NCBI GenBank assembly: GCA_002632355.1
Contig: NSJJ01000008.1
Span: 62,001-126,000, forward strand
Source of the DNA: Sulfuricella denitrificans
GTDB taxonomy: Bacteria; Pseudomonadota; Gammaproteobacteria; Burkholderiales; Sulfuricellaceae
Direction of reading: 5' to 3'
DNA length: 64,000 nucleotides
Part shown: positions 60,688-64,000 of the stretch, in pieces
Position numbering within the stretch: the first letter of the stretch is position 1
Layout: each line of letters begins with the position of its first letter
The notes under the pieces: generated by a model
Told to the model about the DNA's origin: nothing
The model's database searches: none
The model's input: only the letters and a program-made list of their open reading frames with translations
Program-made: the position numbers and the translations under genes

Positions 60688-62136
60688 TTAGTCAGCTTGC
60701 CATACCAGGTCCAGTTCCCGCGCAGCCTTGACGTCATCCAGGCGACGCACCGGCATGGAGTAGGGCGCGCCCTTGACAAGCCCGGGCTGGCTATAGGCCT
60801 CGTCACGAATTTCCTTGAGGGCTGAGATGAAGGCATCCAGGGTCTGCCGGGATTCGGTCTCGGTCGGCTCGATCAGCAGGCATTCCTGAACCAGCATCGG
60901 AAAATAAGTGGTGGGGGCGTGGAATCCCTTGTCCAGCAGGCGTTTTGCCACGTCCATGGCGCTGACGCCGGTTTCATCCTTGAGTTTTTTTAGCGTTACG
61001 ATGAATTCGTGGCTGGCGCGACGTGTGGCGAAAGCCACGTCGAACCCGGCCTGAGCCAGTTCCACCATCAGGTAATTGGCGTTGAGAGTGGCAAACTCTG
61101 CCACCCGGTGCATGCCTTGTGCGCCCAGCATGCGCGCGTAGACGTAGGCGCGAAGCAGGATGCCGGCATTGCCCATGAAGGCGGAAAGGCGACCAATACT
61201 TTGAGGCCGGTCCTTTTCAGTCAGCCAGCGATATTGGCCCGCTTCATGGGCAACAAAAGGGATGGGGAGAAAAGGTTCGAGACGCGGACTGACGCCCACC
61301 GGGCCGGCACCAGGTCCGCCGCCGCCATGGGGGGTGGAAAAGGTTTTGTGCAGGTTGAGATGGATGACGTCGAAGCCCATGTCACCCGGCTTGACCTTGC
61401 CCAGAATGGCGTTGAGGTTGGCTCCATCGTAATACAGCAAGCCACCGGCATCGTGAACGATGCGTTGGATATCCTGAATACTCTTCTCGAATACCCCCAG
61501 GGTGGACGGGTTCGTCAGCATCAGCCCCGCGGTTTGCGGCCCGACCGCCAGCTTCAATGCGGACAGATCGACGTTACCGTCGCCGTCAGTGGGGATTTCA
61601 CGCACTGTGTAGCCGCACATCACCGCCGTGGCGGGGTTGGTGCCGTGGGCGCCATCCGGCACAAGAATTTCGCTGCGTGCGGTGTCGCTGCGCGCATCGT
61701 GGTAGGCGCGTATCATCGCCACGCCGGCAAACTCACCTTGCGCCCCGGCCATCGGTGTAAGCGAGACGGCAGACATGCCAGTCACTTCCCTGAGTATTTC
61801 CTGCAGGTCGAACAGGCAAGCCAGGAAACCCTGGCCGGTGTTTTCCGAACTCATGGGGTGGCGTGCCAGCAGTTGCGGCAGCATGGCGAGCTGGTTGCAG
61901 GCGCGCGGGTTGTATTTCATGGTGCAGGAGCCGAGCGGGTAGAAGTGGGTGTCGATGGAGAAGTTCTTCTGCGACAGCCGGGTGTAATGGCGTACTGCGT
62001 CCATTTCTGAGACTTCCGGCAGCAGCGGGGGGTGCTTGCGGCGCAAATGGGCGGGGAGGTCGTTGCAGGCGGCCAGTGAGTCAGGCGCCTGGGCGGCGTT
62101 GCGGCGATTTTTCTGGGAACGTTCGAAGATCAGCAT
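60688..62136 (-). CDS. gcvPB: Glycine dehydrogenase (decarboxylating) subunit 2
   Basis: P-protein of the glycine cleavage system, beta-type subunit of the two-subunit form, 482 aa. PLP Lys264 is in [16 protein letters not shown]. Family motifs [57 protein letters not shown] and [14 protein letters not shown] are present. It needs GcvPA to act. gcvPA is at 62765 in the same direction, but tpx lies between them, an unusual arrangement. No strong ribosome site is visible before the ATG. Confidence 0.96.
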   Translation of the reverse strand: MLIFERSQKNRRNAAQAPDSLAACNDLPAHLRRKHPPLLPEVSEMDAVRHYTRLSQKNFSIDTHFYPLGSCTMKYNPRACNQLAMLPQLLARHPMSSENTGQGFLACLFDLQEILREVTGMSAVSLTPMAGAQGEFAGVAMIRAYHDARSDTARSEILVPDGAHGTNPATAVMCGYTVREIPTDGDGNVDLSALKLAVGPQTAGLMLTNPSTLGVFEKSIQDIQRIVHDAGGLLYYDGANLNAILGKVKPGDMGFDVIHLNLHKTFSTPHGGGGPGAGPVGVSPRLEPFLPIPFVAHEAGQYRWLTEKDRPQSIGRLSAFMGNAGILLRAYVYARMLGAQGMHRVAEFATLNANYLMVELAQAGFDVAFATRRASHEFIVTLKKLKDETGVSAMDVAKRLLDKGFHAPTTYFPMLVQECLLIEPTETESRQTLDAFISALKEIRDEAYSQPGLVKGAPYSMPVRRLDDVKAARELDLVWQAD

Positions 62137-62162
62137 GTTTGTTTTCTATAAAAAAGGCATTT

Positions 62163-62234
62163 AACCACGAGGCACACGGGGAGCACGGAGAAAAGCAGAT
62201 GCCGGTCCCCGTGTGCCCCCTGCCCCTCGTGGTT
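62163..62234. repeat. Inverted repeat of the AACCACGAGG type between tpx and gcvPB
   Basis: AACCACGAGG (62163-62172) pairs with CCTCGTGGTT (62225-62234), and CACACGGGGA (62173-62182) with TCCCCGTGTG (62206-62215), both perfectly. The two stems are separated by nine extra bases on one side. It lies between the tpx stop (62245) and the gcvPB start (62136). Elements with AACCACxxAGG ends recur in many proteobacterial genomes (recollection). Confidence 0.75.
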
Positions 62235-62244
62235 CATAAGGTTT

Positions 62245-62748
62245 TTACCGGCTCAGGATCGCGATGGCTGCATCGTAATCCGGTTCCTGAGTAATTTCCG
62301 GCACCAGCTCGGCATGTATCACCTTGTCCTTTTCATCGAGAACGATCACGGCACGGGCCATCAGGCCGGACAGCGGCGGGTCGGTGATCATCACGCCATA
62401 ATCCTTGTAGAAATCCCGTCCGCGCATGGTTGAAAGCATGATGACATTGTCCAGGCCTTCTGCGCCGCAGAAACGGCTCTGGGCAAACGGCAGGTCGGCA
62501 GAAATCACCAGTACCACGGTGTTGCTCAATTCACTGGCGCGCTGGTTAAAAACGCGGGTGGAGGTGGCACATACCGGCGTATCGACACTGGGAACGATGG
62601 ACAGCACCTTGCGTTTTCCGGAAAATTCGCTCAGGGAAACATCCTTCAGGTCCTTGTCCACCAGCATGAAGCTATGTGCGGTTTCTCCTGTCTGCGGAAA
62701 ATGTCCACCAACATTGAGTGGTTCGCCTTCGAGCGTTACGGTAGTCAT
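62245..62748 (-). CDS. tpx: Thiol peroxidase (peroxiredoxin Tpx)
   Basis: 167 aa from ATG 62748 with GAGGAG in front; the upstream open frame is a shadow of gcvPA. Atypical 2-Cys peroxiredoxin: peroxidatic Cys60 in [17 protein letters not shown], resolving Cys94 in [16 protein letters not shown]. It reduces lipid and hydrogen peroxides with thioredoxin. Length matches E. coli Tpx (168). It is located between gcvPA (16 bases after its stop) and gcvPB, with the inverted repeat on its downstream side. Confidence 0.95.
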   Translation of the reverse strand: MTTVTLEGEPLNVGGHFPQTGETAHSFMLVDKDLKDVSLSEFSGKRKVLSIVPSVDTPVCATSTRVFNQRASELSNTVVLVISADLPFAQSRFCGAEGLDNVIMLSTMRGRDFYKDYGVMITDPPLSGLMARAVIVLDEKDKVIHAELVPEITQEPDYDAAIAILSR

Positions 62749-62764
62749 ATTGATCTCCTCGTTT

Positions 62765-64000
62765 TTACCACTTGCTGGTGGCGGTGGGGACAAGCTTGGT
62801 GCAGGTAGGGCCGGAAGTGCGCCGGGATACGATGCGTTCCACTTGTTCTGTGTATTTTTCCAGATCGGCAGGTGTCCGGGTCTCGGTGACGCAGACAAGT
62901 AGCGTCTGTCCCAGTTCCGGGTAATAAGGCGTCAGGTCGAAACCGCCGACGATGCCTTGAACCTCCAGCGCGCGCAACACATCTGTCACGGGAACCGGCA
63001 GTTTCAATACGATTTCGTGGAAAATGGTTTGTGCGAACACGCGTTTGACTCCGGATATCGCACATAGTTTATCCGCCAGCGCCACGGTGTTGGCATGGCA
63101 GGCAGCGGCAACACGTTCCAGTCCGTCCGGGCCAAGCAGTGTCATGTGGATGGTGGCGGCGGTGGCCATCAAACCCTGGTTGGAGCAAATGTTCGAGGTC
63201 GCCTTGGCGCGGCGGATATGCTGCTCGCGCGCCTGCAGGGTGAGCGCAAAGCCGGGTTTGCCATCGAGATCGACGGTGCGGCCGATGATGCGGCCTGGCA
63301 TCTGGCGCACCAATGCCTGCTTGCAGCACATGAAGCCGAAATAGGGGCCGCCGCTGGAAAGTGGCGCACCCAGCGGCTGGCCTTCGCCAACCGCGATATC
63401 CGCGCCTTTGGCGCCCCACTGGCCGGGCGGCGTGAGCAAAGCCAGCGCCAGCGGATTGACCAACCCGATGACCAGGCCGCCCTGGCTGTGCGCCCAGTCG
63501 GTCAAAGTGTCCACTTCTTCCAGGCAGCCGAAGAAATTGGGTTGCGGGATGACCAGCGCGGCAAAGTCCTGCTCCTCTGGGAGCAGGGTGATGCCCTGTG
63601 CAGGATCGTAATCCAGCTCGACGAGCTCGATCTTCTGGTGCCTGACGATGCTGTTCACGACCTGGCGGTAGAGCGGATGCACGGTCTTCGGCATCAGGAT
63701 GCGGCGCGAAGCCTTGTGTGCGCGTACCGCCATCAGCACCGCTTCGGCCAGGCCGGAGGCCCCGTCGTAAAGGCTGGCATTGGATACGTCCATGCCGGTC
63801 AGGGAGGCCATCATGGTCTGGAATTCGTATAGCAGTTGCAGCGTACCCTGGCTGGCTTCGGCCTGATAAGGCGTGTAGGCGGAATAAAACTCGCCGCGCG
63901 TGGCAATTTGCCATACCGCAGCCGGGATATGGTGCTCGTAGGCGCCGGCGCCGACAAAATTGAGAAAACGCCCATCCGCCTCGGCGCGCTCGGTCATGAG
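62765..64000 (-). CDS. gcvPA: Glycine dehydrogenase (decarboxylating) subunit 1, 5' end missing
   Basis: 412 codons are visible, and the frame is open at the right window edge. The family is about 450 aa, so some 35-45 N-terminal residues are missing. Visible: [52 protein letters not shown] near the edge, [44 protein letters not shown], and [14 protein letters not shown]. An internal ATG at 63997 is in frame but is not the true start. It forms the glycine decarboxylase with GcvPB. Confidence 0.93.
   Translation of the reverse strand, partial: LMTERAEADGRFLNFVGAGAYEHHIPAAVWQIATRGEFYSAYTPYQAEASQGTLQLLYEFQTMMASLTGMDVSNASLYDGASGLAEAVLMAVRAHKASRRILMPKTVHPLYRQVVNSIVRHQKIELVELDYDPAQGITLLPEEQDFAALVIPQPNFFGCLEEVDTLTDWAHSQGGLVIGLVNPLALALLTPPGQWGAKGADIAVGEGQPLGAPLSSGGPYFGFMCCKQALVRQMPGRIIGRTVDLDGKPGFALTLQAREQHIRRAKATSNICSNQGLMATAATIHMTLLGPDGLERVAAACHANTVALADKLCAISGVKRVFAQTIFHEIVLKLPVPVTDVLRALEVQGIVGGFDLTPYYPELGQTLLVCVTETRTPADLEKYTEQVERIVSRRTSGPTCTKLVPTATSKW

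Overview
This is an ordinary, gene-dense stretch of a proteobacterial chromosome, most likely a betaproteobacterium of the Nitrosomonadales/Sulfuricellaceae-Gallionellaceae kind. That placement is inference from three things: the gene order tkt-gap-pgk-pyk-fba, the hemC-hemD-hemX-hemY cluster, and a lipid A/LPS gene set combined with NorE/NorF-type and cytochrome c5 genes. I see no phage, insertion sequence, integron, CRISPR array or rRNA operon. One tRNA gene (Ser, GCU) is present.

Layout. 1-241 is the tail of an unidentified gene. 259-14459 is a long minus-strand block. In transcription order it reads tkt, gap, pgk, pyk, fba (triose/pentose phosphate metabolism, probably the core of a Calvin cycle/gluconeogenesis operon, closed by a strong terminator), then dusB, fis, purH, purD, tsaC, then phoB-phoR behind a triple Pho box. 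14755-16119 holds an IMPase-family phosphatase and a thioredoxin-like protein. 16223-20657 holds rsmE, argA, an HD-GYP protein and a Tim44-like protein. 20736-30145 is an envelope cluster: three GT4 and two GT9 glycosyltransferases, a CgeB-type glycosyltransferase, an O-antigen-ligase-like protein and MsbA. 30306-31600 holds two translation/ribosome genes (SUI1/YciH and YlqF). 31666-35735 is hemC-hemD-hemX and an unusually short hemY, followed by a DUF1624 membrane protein. 35754-43480 holds small accessory genes: a secreted thioredoxin-fold protein, tRNA-Ser, a soluble PDC/Cache sensor protein, a coiled-coil secreted protein, a TerC transporter, an HD hydrolase, a WYL regulator, a DUF4258-like protein, a DnaQ/GIY-YIG nuclease and two unidentified small proteins.

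43803-46362 is a nitrogen-regulated operon (TorF-type porin, glnK, amtB) with a clear -24/-12 sigma-54 promoter and two overlapping NtrC-type sites. 46620-53847 holds ubiK, an orphan HicA-like protein, an Atm1-type ABC transporter, an FMN glutamate-synthase-like enzyme, a norE/norF-like pair and rep. 53906-59888 holds cytochrome c5, lpxC, a small membrane protein, a DciA-like protein, an M23 peptidase and secA. 60017-64000 holds a SPOR protein and the split glycine decarboxylase genes gcvPA and gcvPB, with tpx lying between them. gcvPA runs off the right edge.

The least explained features are structural. Long intergenic inverted repeats sit inside operons (9963-10021, 11253-11282, 11295-11363, 59915-59970, 62163-62234). 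A strong hairpin with a T-run lies just before secA. A small unannotated-looking gene with an upstream dyad operator lies at 43307-43532. I found no convincing new multi-gene system.
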